Of a stretch of 23,368 nt of DNA, positions 23,341 to 23,368 are shown one piece after another. The notes below the pieces were generated by a model. It was not told where the DNA came from, ran no database searches, and worked only from the letters and a program-made list of their open reading frames with translations. Numbering within the stretch: the first letter of the stretch is position 1; each line of letters starts with the position of its first letter. The position numbers and the translations under genes were made by a program. The stretch comes from Segetimicrobium sp035279545 (GTDB lineage Bacteria; Sysuimicrobiota; Sysuimicrobiia; Sysuimicrobiales; Segetimicrobiaceae), in NCBI GenBank assembly GCA_035279545.1, contig DATEHM010000012.1, positions 1-23,368 of the forward strand, in the 5' to 3' direction.

Positions 23341-23368
23341 GCCTCCGCCATCGGCGCGCGGCGGAGGC
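23341..23368 (+). repeat. Second inverted repeat at the window edge
   Basis: GCCTCCGCC (23341-23349) and GGCGGAGGC (23360-23368) form a perfect 9-base-pair stem with a 10-base loop. It touches the window edge and may be longer. The stretch 23274-23340 between the two hairpins shows no gene. Confidence 0.45.

Noticed and set aside
1..23368. tRNA, rRNA, CRISPR or insertion-sequence remnants
   Set aside because: No cloverleaf with a conserved TTCGA arm, no direct-repeat arrays and no transposase-like translation were seen by eye; a covariance scan was not possible.

Overview
The window is 23.4 kb of strongly G+C-rich bacterial chromosome. Nineteen to twenty genes are packed tightly, and most have clear GGAGG-type ribosome binding sites with frequent GTG starts. 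I see no rRNA, tRNA, CRISPR array, insertion sequence or phage gene. The mix (standalone LigD-type polymerase, nitrilase-family hydrolase, PQQ-like propeller protein, EmrAB-type efflux pair, CoA-transferase, class III aminotransferases, Liv-type binding protein) suits an uncultured soil or sediment heterotroph. Candidate lineages such as CSP1-3/ANGP1 or Rokubacteria come to mind, but nothing here fixes the taxonomy.

Region 1 (1-5038) holds housekeeping and stand-alone genes. On the + strand are a LigD-type polymerase-domain protein, possibly cut by the window edge, and ilvE (branched-chain aminotransferase) with its own likely promoter overlapping the upstream stop codon. On the - strand, reading right to left, are a YihY/BrkB membrane protein, an EamA-type DMT transporter and a carbon-nitrogen hydrolase.

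Region 2 (5039-10747, + strand) begins with a 336-base divergent gap and a secreted PQQ-like propeller protein. A compact efflux operon follows: a MerR-type regulator, an EmrA/HlyD adaptor that overlaps it by 8 bases, and a 14-helix DHA2 MFS pump. A near-consensus promoter (TTGACA, 17 bases, TATGAT) stands in front.

Region 3 (10748-23368) is the most interesting part: a divergent gene cluster around a LysR regulator. On the - strand, reading away from the regulator, are lysR, a glutamine-synthetase-family ligase, an SDR dehydrogenase and an ArsN1/PAT-type N-acetyltransferase. On the + strand are CoA-transferase subunits A and B, a short citrate-synthase/citryl-CoA-lyase homologue, an aldehyde dehydrogenase, two tandem class III aminotransferases and a Liv-type solute-binding protein. 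The lysR/CoA-transferase gap has a T-N11-A dyad centred about 64 bases before the predicted start of a TTGACA-N17-TACCGT promoter, the usual place for a LysR recognition site.

Read as one unit, the + strand genes could take up an amino compound, deaminate it, oxidise the aldehyde, activate the acid as a CoA thioester and split it by a retro-Claisen step. I do not recognise this gene set as a described pathway. Its lyase homologue has proline where citrate synthase has its catalytic aspartate, its two aminotransferases have diverged at a four-cysteine segment, and a 208-base structured gap separates those two genes.
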